Positions 21,206 through 33,339 of a stretch of DNA of 64,000 bases are shown here, piece after piece. The notes under the pieces were generated by a model. The model was not told the DNA's origin, searched no databases, and saw nothing but the letters and a program-made list of their open reading frames with translations. This stretch comes from Aspidiotus rigidus (Eukaryota; Arthropoda; Insecta; Hemiptera; Diaspididae), in the NCBI GenBank assembly GCA_035079385.1, contig JAVHKY010000028.1:7626001-7690000 (forward strand), read 5' to 3'. How positions within the stretch are numbered: position 1 is the first letter of the stretch; each line of letters begins with the position of its first letter. Both the position numbers and the translations under genes were made by a program.

Positions 21206-24200
21206 TATTTTCCTGCTTCTTCTCTTGTGATTCCACCTTCTCTGAGAACATTTCTCCTACCCTTTTGAACCACACTGATTTCGCTGCCAATTTGAGGTGA
21301 ATCACCAGGAGAAATCAAAGATAATTTTCTTCCATTTGAGGACTTCGCTATTAAACCTCTGTCTCGTTGTCAACTTTTTCATTTATTGTCAGCACGACAT
21401 TTAAAGCTAACAGAATGAGGTGGTGTCAACTCGCCATCTAAACAAAACAAAGTATTCATTCAGCTGTAATGTACCAGTGCTAATTCACTATTGAATTACT
21501 GAAAGTTCTCTTTATTAATACACAGAATCGTTCTCCCCTCATAATTTAAGATATATAAATCATACATTTGCTGTAAGTATTTGGGCTGCACAATGCAGCG
21601 AAAGTTTACAGGTACACGGTATTTTTGTCCAATCAAAACTTTAACTGGAACCGTGTGCGGTAGTAGAAGCGCCGAAGAAAAGACAATTTACACGGAAGCG
21701 ACTCTCGCCGTTAATTGGCGTTGTAAACGAGTTGGGTGAAAACCACCTCACGAGAGAAGACGACGATAGTGTCCGCGGTCAAAAAGGTCACTCTTATTTT
21801 CCAAATGGTCAGTTCGGTTGTCGTATTTGCTGCCAAAGTATACTGAGTAGGTAGACCCGGACCTTCGCTGGCCGTTTATTAATTCCTAATTGATTCGAAA
21901 TGGTATAAAATACTATTAAATACACCTGTTCGCGCGACCACGTAGATCTTCGATGCAGGGAGGTTGTCAGTTATACCCAATGTCCTCGCATTATACACGA
22001 GAGAACACACAATCATCTTATATTCATTAGAAGGACGAGCAAATAGCCGAGAAAAGGTCCGCGCTAATATCCGCGAAAATTTACTGCCGGGTTGGTGAAC
22101 TAATATCCGAACCGAATGTTAATTGCCTTTCATCTTCGGCAATATTATCGCGACCATAGAAATAAGGCGCGTTCGTCGTATCGTCGTCCAAGATCTGTTT
22201 ATCGACATTTTTTTTTTTTTTTTGCACCAATGTTTGTGGATTCAATTTTCTCACAGACGAGAAATCTCGACGATTTTAGAAGTTCGTCGAGAGTATTTTC
22301 TTTAATGCCGCGAAAAGTCCTTTTCTACGTTTATCATGCTGCGTAATCGGTATGCATACGTATGAGTGAAGCTCGCAAGCGTTTTCAGCTGCCGCTTGTC
22401 GCCCAGCTTTGCGTTCATCTACCACGTAACTGTCATTTATTAGGATTTCGTTCGAATTAAGTTTCCTGAAACTTTTGGCCCCCGCCTTCGCCGTAAGTCT
22501 GTAGAATGAGAAATTACGTGTAATCAGCTCGCAAAATGCGAAAACGTCAAAAAGCAATCGAGCGACGACGGCGCGAGCAATTACATTCGACTTTAAGCGA
22601 CAACGGTAACGCGTCCCTCTTAGAACGGGTACACGATTATTAAACGCCATTAATCAGGTGACATATTCAATTAATTTAGGCAAATGTGACGTCATCGTAA
22701 TGCGATATCGGTAACATCGAGAATCTGATACCGCGCGCCACGATATACTTAAAAACGGATTGAACAGAACGAGAAGACGTTCAGATACGCTCATTAAGGA
22801 ATACACTTGTTAAAACGAGAATAGTTTGACTAATGTCAGACATGACGAGAGAACGACGAGGACGAACAGTCTCGTCTTCGTCTCATCTTTTAGCCCTCCG
22901 CAGAAGGGGCGCGAACAGCGACTCCTTTCACCAGCTTCGTCATTATGGTCGCCGTTTAGCGCGATCCCTTCGCGGTCGTTCGCGTTAGAATTTTTATACA
23001 GTCTCACCTTGACAATCGCGACAGTCTAAAGAATCCTATAAAAGAAAGAAAGTGAAAATCGAAAGTCATTCATATCGTCACGTTCTTAATGACTCACACC
23101 CCAATCGTTATTCATGAAAAAGACAGCGAAATAATTACACTTGACGAGCACATCGAAAGAGGAAAAAAAAGTCATATTGATGGTACACGGAATTATAAAT
23201 CCTGAAAATACTCTTATTTATTGGAGGAAGGGTTGCATAAATTTTTATCAAAACGGTTTCGGCGCTGCTGTTGTTTATTCTTCGTCGGAGTTGATGATAC
23301 TCTTTATGTATGACACTTGAAGCCTATTCGTATTACGTTACCACGTATATGCGGTAACCAATACAATCAATTTAGGGCGAAAATCAAGTACCTGTAAGAT
23401 GAGAAATTGAGGGTGTACGATAATCATACTCGTATATGTTGCATACATTATGTACGATGTAACGATGCGCGAGGTGTAAAACAAAGTAGGAGAACTGTAA
23501 CCGATGATATTTTAATTGCTGTACCGGTATTATTGAGCGAGCAAAGCGCTAACCGGCTATAAATTTCGAGTGCTCTTCTTCTATGTGCTCGAGAGCTGAA
23601 TTAAATAGCGTTCGTAGAGTGTTGAATACAGTACTGAAAAAGAGATCGAAAAGTATCGTTGAATACCCGAGCTTGACTTTATCGCTCCGTTTAATGTTGT
23701 AACCGTTTCAGATTCTTCGTTGTTAGGTACCTACTGGGGTAGGTAGCTAGGAAAATTTTCAATGAACGGATCAAATCGATTTCGACGAGAAGGAAGAGAA
23801 ATCATCATCAAGATACAGAAAGGGGTGGAGGTAAAATAAGAAATTTAATTTGAGAGTATAGGCCGTATTAGACTCAAATTCAAAGATTTTGAAGACTGAT
23901 ATGGATATAAAATTTGGTATTTCAATTGTTTAGGATGGGGGTAAAAGCAAACAGATTATTCAGTGTTTTAGCGCTGACTTCTGAATGGGTCCCATAATAT
24001 TTTTTCGGATTGAAGAAGAAATGATCTTGCCCACAAAAGTACGTATTTGGAACGCTATCACAATGGAACGCTAGCGAACCTGGTGGAACTCGATCATTTT
24101 TGTAAAGCCATCCCACCATGACCTAGTCGCTCAATGGATTACTGATAAGGAAACCAGAGGAATGGCAACAACGCACAATGAGGTCTTATCAGTGACGTTT

Positions 24201-24755
24201 TGGGGCAATTTTGAGGTATTCAATGGTGCAAACTGCTCTGCACTTTGTCGCCCATTTGATTTTCCATCTTCAACCAATTAATACTCCTTTTGTACTGCAC
24301 CAATTTCAATGTACTTAATAAGACTTTAACAATTTGTTTGCTCTTTCAATGATGTTCTCTTCATTTTTTCCATCAAAAACCTCACTCTATAATTGCGTAC
24401 AAATCATAGTATTCAGACTTTCTCGGTTCTTCTCGTTCGCGTCCATATAAATTGGTCTCTTCTAATTTTGGCCCACTACATTCCGACCTCGTATAAAGTA
24501 GGTAGGCCGGAACAGTCATGCACGGAATGTGTGCTGAAAACAAATCTTCTTGCAGCATGTGTGCTTGTATCAGTAACAAGCCTTTTCCATTGCTGCCAAA
24601 TCTGCATGTTCTGGCCTTCCTTTGAAGCGGGTAAGAAAGAGGCCGTACCAGAAAGCGATGCTATTCTAAAGGAAAGGACAAACTAAATGGTCCAAATGTT
24701 TATGAAAAATGTACTATAATTTTTCATAAACAAAAATATCGTGCAAATCATGATA
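21206..24755. other. CpG-rich apparently unique DNA
   Basis: 3.5 kb without a defensible gene. From about 21640 to 23720 CpG is frequent and mobile-element signatures are absent, unlike the rest of the window. This could be intronic, intergenic or regulatory DNA; nothing in the sequence decides. A T-run lies at 22208-22222. Confidence 0.4.
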
Positions 24756-25645
24756 ACTGAAGTTGTTACAATTTAGGTGCAGTAAAAATTGGTCAAGTGT
24801 GCAGAAAAAACACTGAAAAATCGGTACATGCAACAAAAATCAACAACTCGTAATAAAAATCAAAAAACATGCAGTACACTAATACCAAACAATGATACAA
24901 AATTATCAAAATGGAACAAAAAGCGACCAGAATTGATCAAAAAATTATGAACACGGCATAAAATATTTTGCTGGGTGCAAGACGAGATAGTCTCAATTAC
25001 TGGATTAATTAATACAATTTCTTGTAACAAAATGGATTTATATGGATATATTGGAATTGCTTTTTGCTTTTCACAAACAATGGTCTTTGAATCGATAAAA
25101 TCATCTTTGTGTACATACAATTCAAATTGGATCACGCATGACCGTGAATTCATGCTCACACATCCGTGACATTTGAAACGACCAAAACCAAAATAGACAA
25201 CAAGCGGTCAAAATTGGACAAAAATGACTGAAAATGACAGAAGAATGGAATTAAAAACAACTAAGTGCAATATGATCAGAAAATTATCAAAACCAACAAA
25301 AAACAACGACGAAACTTGACCAAATTGACCAAGAACGTTCAAAATTGACCAAAAATTTACAAAGAATAACCAAACACTATCAAAACACAACAAAAATTGA
25401 CCAAACTTTTGAAACGGACCAAGAAATGAACAACAATCAAAATCTACCAAAAAATAATGTTCAAAATGAACTACTAACAGCTGAATTGACTATAAAATAA
25501 CCAAAGATGACTACAAAAATTAACGCGTGCAAAAAATAGCAAAAAAAAAACAACAACAACGAGAGAAGGACACAATTTGACAAAAAAAAACGACCAGAAA
25601 GGGCTGAAAATGTTGAAAATTGAACAAGTAGGCCTATATGGTCAA
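24756..25645. repeat. Degenerate (AAAATTGACCAA)-type low-complexity tract
   Basis: Words such as ACCAAAATTGAC, CAAAAATTGACC and GACCAAAAC recur at irregular spacings of about 11-25 bp, strongest between 25170 and 25440. C and G are strand-biased. It looks like an old satellite or simple repeat decayed by substitution. Confidence 0.65.
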
Positions 25646-28600
25646 GAAATCCTTTAGAAGTATCACATCTGTCCATAATTGCAGAACGTCTAAAAACGTG
25701 CACATGAGGTTCAAGGTACAAAAATATGCAATATCATATTTCATGAGGGGCATCCCACATCTATGGAATGTCAAGATTTCCAATCAAATTTAGCCTACCA
25801 CACACAACAAAAAAAAAAAAAAAAAAAAAAAAAAATGCAGTATCATGGAAATCTACCTACCTAACTCTAATGAGAACAAATCACTGCTTTTTTATTGACA
25901 GAATAACAAGGACAAATTACAATCTCAGAAATTGGTGCTTTGTTTCACATATGAATTTCTCTAAATTGAATTAAAATGAACACCAGATTTACAACAAAAT
26001 CCAAAACACATGATGCAAAAACGCCGTTATTAAAACAAGCTAGGAATGCTTGTATCAAAAAACTAAAATGATAATAATTGAGTTGTTCATTAAAAAATCA
26101 TTCTAGAAACAACTAGGTACCTACCTACTTGCGCCTAAATTAGCCGTATGAACTTTGGTTAAAGAAAATATAATAATTCTTCCTGACTGAATATATTATG
26201 TCAATTCAACTTTGTTCAATTCAAATCAAACTATTCAAACTACAAGGTCGCTAACTTGTCATCCACGCAGTGTTAAATACGATTTGGTACCCTGAAAATG
26301 TTGAGATAAATTTATCCCATCAGATGTTACAGAGTCGCACTCAATGTACTCTTATGGGGAAAAAAAATTTCATGAATTCACCCAAAGTTTGACGCATCTG
26401 AAAGGAAATTTTATGCGGAATAAATTCACAACTCTTCATTTGTTTGAAAAACTGTAAACTGAATATTTACAGAGAAAAATGAATTTGAGTGTTAACTCTT
26501 TATACCTACTTACCTAATATTTTATATTAATATAAGAGTCTGTGTTAAAGTGCTGAAGATTGACTGTAGCAATTCTGTATGTGCGGCAGAATCAACAAAC
26601 TAGTGAAGTTGAAGATCATAATTATTGTGTTTTTAGCGTTTTTAGGGGTCTGTAATTCAAACTAATGAGTAATAACCAAGTAATAACTAATACTGAATGA
26701 TCAACTATGGCATGATGGTATTGTTGGTGATATAAATGATTTGACTGCTAGCGCTCCTTGTGGATGACTGGTCAAAATTCGAACAACTTACTGATTCATT
26801 CATCGGATCTTATCATGATTCACTTTGGTGATTCACTAGTAGAGGCTGTGAATCTTTATAACAGCTGAATCAGTGAACGACGTTCACATTCACAGAGGCA
26901 TCCAAGACCTAAAGCAAAACGGACATTTTTTATCAGAATCAGATTTTGGGAATAAGATTTTGAAAAATGGATGAGGATTGAGAAAATTTAAGGAATCCAG
27001 AATAGAACCCTGAGTGATGCAGTCTCTATGCAGAGTTCTGCCTGCCTTATTCATTTATTTCAGTCTGATTTCAATCGACGTGTCAGATTAAAATTCATCC
27101 CATGACATAGGTAACGACTTATTGGGTAAGACTTTGATTTTTATTCTGAATGATTCTGGTACCTACTAATCTTTGTCTTGCAGATAACAGGATCAACAAT
27201 TCTTAATGGGTCATAGAGATCACTCAACGTTTGGATTTTCCCACATTTTCTCCGGAAGCGGAAGGTAACTGTGAGACTCCTATTGTTTTATTTGATCATC
27301 ACCTGCGCTAACGGAAATTGCGACTCTTGATTGTTTACTATCAGGTTCACCTTGCAAAATCTTGGTAGACCGTATGATACCGGTAAGCTCTAGAGTATCA
27401 ACTACCTAAAAGTTGATCACGTAATATTTCGGCAGACTCTGAATCATTTCCTACTTCAATCCCGTGAGTAAGTAGATCAAATCATTTCTTATATAACTTA
27501 GCTGATATTACGTGGGAATGATTATTAAAATCCAGAAAATTTGTTATTGTTTTCAAAGTTCTGGTTGCAAAAAATGGACTGCACGTCGATCATACTTATC
27601 AGAGGTAATCGTTTGTAGTTCATGGATTTCGATCGGCCGTTCAACTGATCCGCACCAGAGGATAGGTACGTCTACAAGATGTGTTTCTATCAACCCATAT
27701 TCGTTAATACATTTTATAGTGATACCTACCTACGTGTACCTTGTAACTTATATCGAAAATTAATAAGTTTGACTACTAATTCAGGTTGAATCATAGAATT
27801 TCTTGCGTTAAAATCGCTGATTGATAGTTAAGAAGTGGATTTATACTGTCGATGTGTGGCATGGCGCCTTTTTTTATTATGATATGTTACGATAACACGA
27901 GAGGATGTCAATTTACGTCCACATCATCTATATAGACCTCAGGTACTATAACTCCAAGTATTCTTGTATGACATTAATATACCTAGGTAGGTATAATTCA
28001 GTTGGAAATGAGATTTAAGTGATAAGATAGATCGTTCAAGTCATTGAAAGCGATTTCAGTATTGAGTGGGTACACTGCACAAGTTCCTGAATTCATGAGG
28101 AGTGCAGTTAAGTAACTGAACTACGAATGTTCATCGTCAGCTTTATTGTAACCATTCACGTTAAATGAGTTTCAAGGTCGAAGTGCATTTGAAGTTTTCA
28201 TCTCACCCTAGGTACATATAACGCATTCAAAATTGCAAATACTTCTCGTTAAAATATTAAAACCTAGTGACTTAGGTAGAAAACATCTTATCGCACCTAC
28301 AAATTATATTTTCATTGAATGATACAATGCCGTACTAAGTATTTCGAGAAATACATTTTACCCCGCATCTCTTCCGATTGTCCTGTTCGTGTTTTCGGGG
28401 ACGTTTTCAATTTGTGAATTTCTCCGGCGGCGTTCGAAAAGTCGAGAAAGCACGGATTAAATCTTAAATTATTCGCCTAATTCATTCGAGTAGGAAATAA
28501 TTGGTTACATAGCGGAATGCGAGGCGAGAAGAATAAGCGCGTGCAAAATCCTGGTCCGTATTATAGATGTTCTAATACGTGTACTACAGAATATATGTCG

Positions 28601-31480
28601 ATGTGTACGAGTGCATGTGGAAATGAGGAAAAGAAAATGCGCAGCGATTCTTCAGCCAATGAATATGTATGAAGATGCAATAATTTTAATAAAGAGGGTT
28701 TACGTGCTACCGCAAACACGACGCCTGCCTCTGTATTTTATTTTAAAATTAGTGCGAAGAACTCTTATTACAGCGTTTTCAAATAATGTTAAATTTGTCG
28801 CGTTAAGAATTATTTGAATCCGTTAACCAAACATGGTTGACAATGGTGACGGTAATGTCGAGACTCGAGCATCGAAAAACACCGTAATGTAGACGACCGT
28901 ACGAGGGATGCGAATGTGGAAAAAACTCTCGTGGTTTCCCGTAGTACAGCTCGCGTTCTATCCGAGTATGACTTGAAAAGCTTTCGTTGGTAATTTACAA
29001 ATAATACCGCGCGAATATATTCAAAGATGGTACGTACGTATTATATAGAGATCGAAAAAGCGGGGGAAAAAAACTCGGCGAGAGATATTCAAAGTCGAGA
29101 ATACTCGAAAATGAACGCGAGTTTAATTATGCGGATATATAGCGCGCTGTCGAGAAGCGATGATTCGTATAAAATGTGTAGGAAAAACGATCGAGTAGCT
29201 CACGTTCGCTTTTCAATTTCTCGCGAGATCGTCTTCAATACCGTATTACATATATGTATAGTAAATATACGATACACGCTCTACGGAAAAGGCACTACGG
29301 CAGACGGCGCGGTCTTACGAGGTTCAACCGCCAGCGAACGGAATACGAAGCGGAAGACTCGTAATGAAAATTTCCATTTTGCGAGAAGAAAAGCGATCAC
29401 TTTCATTAAAAGAAGGCCGCGCTATCGAAAGGTCGTATTGTCTCAGTCTTAAAGTCAATGGGCCGAGCAACGTTAAGACTAATGGCGCGTGAATTACTCG
29501 CTTATATTGTACCACCGCCAGTACATTTTCTTAGGTCGCGTCGCACCGACAACGGGGGTTACCTTTCAACCCCGACGAGGGGGCACACGATGAGTATCGT
29601 CGTCGTTGTATATTAATTGCGAAAGCCCTAATAAAAATAAAACGACGCTGTTACATTACCTAAAAGGAGGACGCGAAAGTGAAATGAAATTTAAAGAATT
29701 TAACGAAAACCGCTTCATTACCCACAATAAATTTTTTCTCTGCTTCGTTCGCGCCGTTATAAAGTTACTCGTGGTGAAATATACAACCCTGGGGGGTCGT
29801 ATCGCTGTACGAATTGATGAGTCGAATAATTTGTTCGAAACCCGCGCGGATTACACTTCATCGATTTCGTCGCTAACAATGCTAACAAATAGCAGTCGTA
29901 TAAGGTGCTTTTTGATCTAAAGTTTATTTAGATTTTTCGGCGAAAGTGGAATGAAGCTCATACTGAGAGCGGAACAATAGGAAAGAGTTCCTTGAGGGAA
30001 AACGTGGTAAAGGGTTTTTTATTCTTATAAAACTATGGGGCTGGGGACGCACGTTCTGTCTTTGACCTATTTATGTGAACTTTTCAGACAATTATCACGG
30101 TATCTCCTCTTGCTAGCAAGAGGAGGGTTATTCGGATCATACTTCTTAGATTTTCATTTTCTGATTTATAAAGTGTGTCAACAATTCAGTTTTTCGCAGT
30201 TTAGAACGTACTACGGTGTTTCATATTCAGAGAATTTTCACTTCGAGAAATTCTTCGGTACGGATCTCGCATTGAAGGTAAATCGAAAAAGTTCTGAGAC
30301 GATAAAAATCTGTTCCCTTATTTTTTCTGTTTTCTGACGCGCGAATTTAGTAACACTAAAGCTCGACGGCGAACCGCTCGAACACATCGTAGAAGGTCTA
30401 TAACTGCGAGGAGCTTAATTCTGCACGACTCGACTCTATATCATGTGTGCCGTGAAAATGGATTACTTTTCAAAGTTGTCAGACGTACAGCAAAGGATTG
30501 ATAATAATATCTCGCGTCCGTGTTGAAGATGTTCATCAGATCGTTGGATTCGACTCCTAGTAGGCGTCTAGAAAGAAATGTGCTGAAATAAGTGCCAGCT
30601 CTAATCGGTTCGCTCGAAGATTGATCTGTTGCCTTAATCCAATTTACTACGTCGAATACATCATTTTGATTGAATAAACACGCGTACCTATATTATGCTC
30701 GTGTACTGACCAGGGCTATCGCCAACTTCGAGACACGTTTCGATTTTACGTTGCGAGGTAATCGCGACGACGACGATGTATTAATTTTCAGCTATACCGA
30801 CTCATTCTACCCTTTGTTTCTCGTTGTATGGATCAGCGATCGCTGAAAAAGTCTTAATTTATGTCCTAAAGTCACGATACTCTATAGTCGAAATAAACAA
30901 GGGGAAAGATTACGAATGAATGGAAAACATTTTAATTAGTTTTCAACACGCCTTTTTGTATCGTAGAAATTAACTAATATTTTTCGATAATGTGATTCGA
31001 AAATTTTTGACGTCGAGTTGAGTGTTTATGGATCGACTGTGGTACCGACGTGTACCAATGATCATCGTTCCTAAATAGACTACCGCGGTGTATTGTCAAT
31101 TATTAAAATAGCGTAAGATCTCTATCTTCTTTTCATTAGAAAAAAAAAAATGATTTCTAGCCCTTGCAATATTTTAATGGCGTGTAAATGTGTAATTTGT
31201 CATTAAAAGACAACTCGACTGTTGAAATTTCGTCTACTTTGATAGAATTCAAGTGACCTCTAGAGGGTGGAAAAGCTATACCAGAATGGTCTATGTCGAT
31301 TTCAGATCGATATCGATTAGCAGCGGTGATTGCATTTCTTCCCCCATTCTTGCAACGTGTATGCAAATTCTATTCAATATTTCATAGTCAACCACTCAAT
31401 GCGAGCCATCAACTTAAGTGTGAATAAAATAAACGAAATTTGGAAAAGAGGGAAGTTCACCTTAGCAAAACATTGTTGAA
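25646..31480. other. Long apparently unique DNA
   Basis: No gene recognised in 5.8 kb. Contents noted: an A-run of about 29 at 25806-25834, several TAGGTAGGTA/TACCTACC words (26115, 27725, 27985), a CpG-rich part from 28380 to 31120, and a 22-bp palindrome at 30104. The 141-codon open frame at 29027-29452 has no motif and lies in CpG-rich DNA where stops are rarer, so it is not called. Confidence 0.4.
30104..30125. repeat. 22-bp perfect palindrome
   Basis: CTCCTCTTGCT followed directly by its reverse complement, no spacer. Could be a dimeric protein site or chance; nothing nearby helps. Confidence 0.9.
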
Positions 31481-31800
31481 AGAACTGGGAAATAAAGTAA
31501 ATTCAAGAGGAAAAAGAAAGAAACTCAATTAAGTTGAAATATCGAAAAATTATGAAACATCAAAAGGATAATCTTGCAAAACGACAAGTCTACAAGAGAA
31601 GGAAACAAAAAAATAAAAAATGGAGAAATATAGGTCTGTATAAAAAAATAATTCGAGAAGTAGAAGGAGTGCGAAACAAAGAAAATACTAAGTTTAAGAA
31701 AGAGAAAGGGAGGAAAAAAAAGGAAAACAATTGAATGAAATGAGTCTGAATAAGTGAAATTAATAATGAAAAGAAAGAAAAAAAATGAAGAGAAAAAAAA
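31481..31800 (+). repeat. Purine-rich (A/G) tract
   Basis: About 300 bp of nearly pure GA/A-rich sequence on the plus strand. The facing open frames (Lys-rich on one strand, Phe-rich on the other) follow from composition. Confidence 0.8.
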
Positions 31801-33335
31801 GAAGAAAACTAATAATACCGATGTAAAGAAGGTTTTTTTGATAAACAAAGAGGGGTCTATTAACGTTTGTTAAGGACGCTTCGTCGAATCGTTGCACGCG
31901 GGACAATTCTGGATGACGAAAAAGGTGATGAAAAAAATGAAGATGAATGTCCGGAGATTGGGATAGCTCACAATTAATTTTTTTTTCCTCTCTCTTCTCT
32001 TGGCCGACGCTACACTTCACTATAGGAAATAATTAACAGCTGATAGAGAAGAAAAAAAGTGGTAAAAAAATTAAAAATATAGAAAGAACCGGAGACTAAA
32101 GTTATATACTGCGTTAGCCGTACTGTACTTCTCATTTCTGTTTTTTAGCCTGCTTTTTGTCACGACGAGGAACCCGGGAAGAATTGCCGAATTTTTTTCT
32201 TTTTTTTTTCAACAATTCGAAAGGACGTATTTTTTCCTATTCAAGTTTATCGTTTATTTTTCTTTTTTTCTCTTTCTCTCTTTCTTAATGTCGCAAAAAA
32301 TCCGCCTTCGTCGAGAGAAAAAAAAAAAAAGTTTAAATTGGTCTTCATTCATCACGCATGAAAGTTTGATACAATAGAAAAAATCGCGAGTTTTTGTTCT
32401 TAATAATATGATTAACGAAAACGAAAAAAGGAAAAATATATATTAGCGGATGAAAGTGACATACATTCAGGAAAATTATTTGTGAATTGTGGACTGTTGA
32501 TTATTCAGCGAACACGTCCAATATCAGGTGGAAATGTGATAAGCAGGCAGAAAAAGAAGCTCAATTTGAAATGGAATATTTTTGGAATTTGAGGAAGGAA
32601 AAAGAAAATGCGGTTTACTTCAATTGAAACTGAGCGAAAAACCTGTTTTTTTCAGATAGATTTTCTTATACTCGGACAGAATAACTTGGCACTTGGCAAA
32701 CATCAGAGAAAACGAAGCCTATCCAATCAGATCGCGTAAATTCGCGAAGTCGCTTGTACAGGATTTTGATGCTTCAGATATTTTTTACCGTAATAAATGG
32801 CAACAAGGCGAGTTCCTCAAGTGCCAAGTGATAGTTTAGGAGCTTTGTGGAAAGCTTGAAGGCTGAGAGATAATTGGCAGTATGAAAGTAGGAGGGGATG
32901 TTAATACCGATAGTTGTTGGGAGAGATGAAAAGATTCGAATGGGATACGCGAATTTATGGCTGATTAAGAGGGGGCAGTCCAAGTTGCGATATTCAGACG
33001 AGAGAGGAAAAACGTTGGACAGGAGGTGTGTTCTTGGCTAGACGAAGACCTCGAAGAAGGTAATGGTTTTATTTGTACTAATTTATTTTGCGAAACTTGT
33101 TTACGCCTATGGGCAATCTACTGATTTGTTATTTGAACTTAGGTGTAATGAGGAGAATTTGGTAAGTGAAACACGGTAGTATCGTGACTGCATACCGACT
33201 GCTTACCACTGGTTGTGGTGTGGCTAGAGACCCAGATGAAAGTTACATTATAGAAAATGGTGGAGGAGTTACAAGCCTGATACGAAGGAGCGTAAAACGA
33301 GTGTATTTGTGGATTAAACGTTGTAAATCGCTTAG
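31801..33335. other. Non-coding DNA, nothing recognised
   Basis: T-rich runs near 32190-32280 and an A-run near 32320. A minus-strand frame at 32774-32983 is open for 69 codons without a known motif. It lies just upstream of the 1-kb tandem repeat and may belong to the same old element. Confidence 0.35.
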
Positions 33336-33339
33336 AAAG

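Noticed and set aside
29027..29452. 141-codon open frame
   Set aside because: Lies in CpG-rich DNA where stop codons are rarer; no motif, no flanking splice or poly(A) signals.
31534..31848. Lys-rich and Phe-rich frames on opposite strands
   Set aside because: Consequence of the purine-rich tract.
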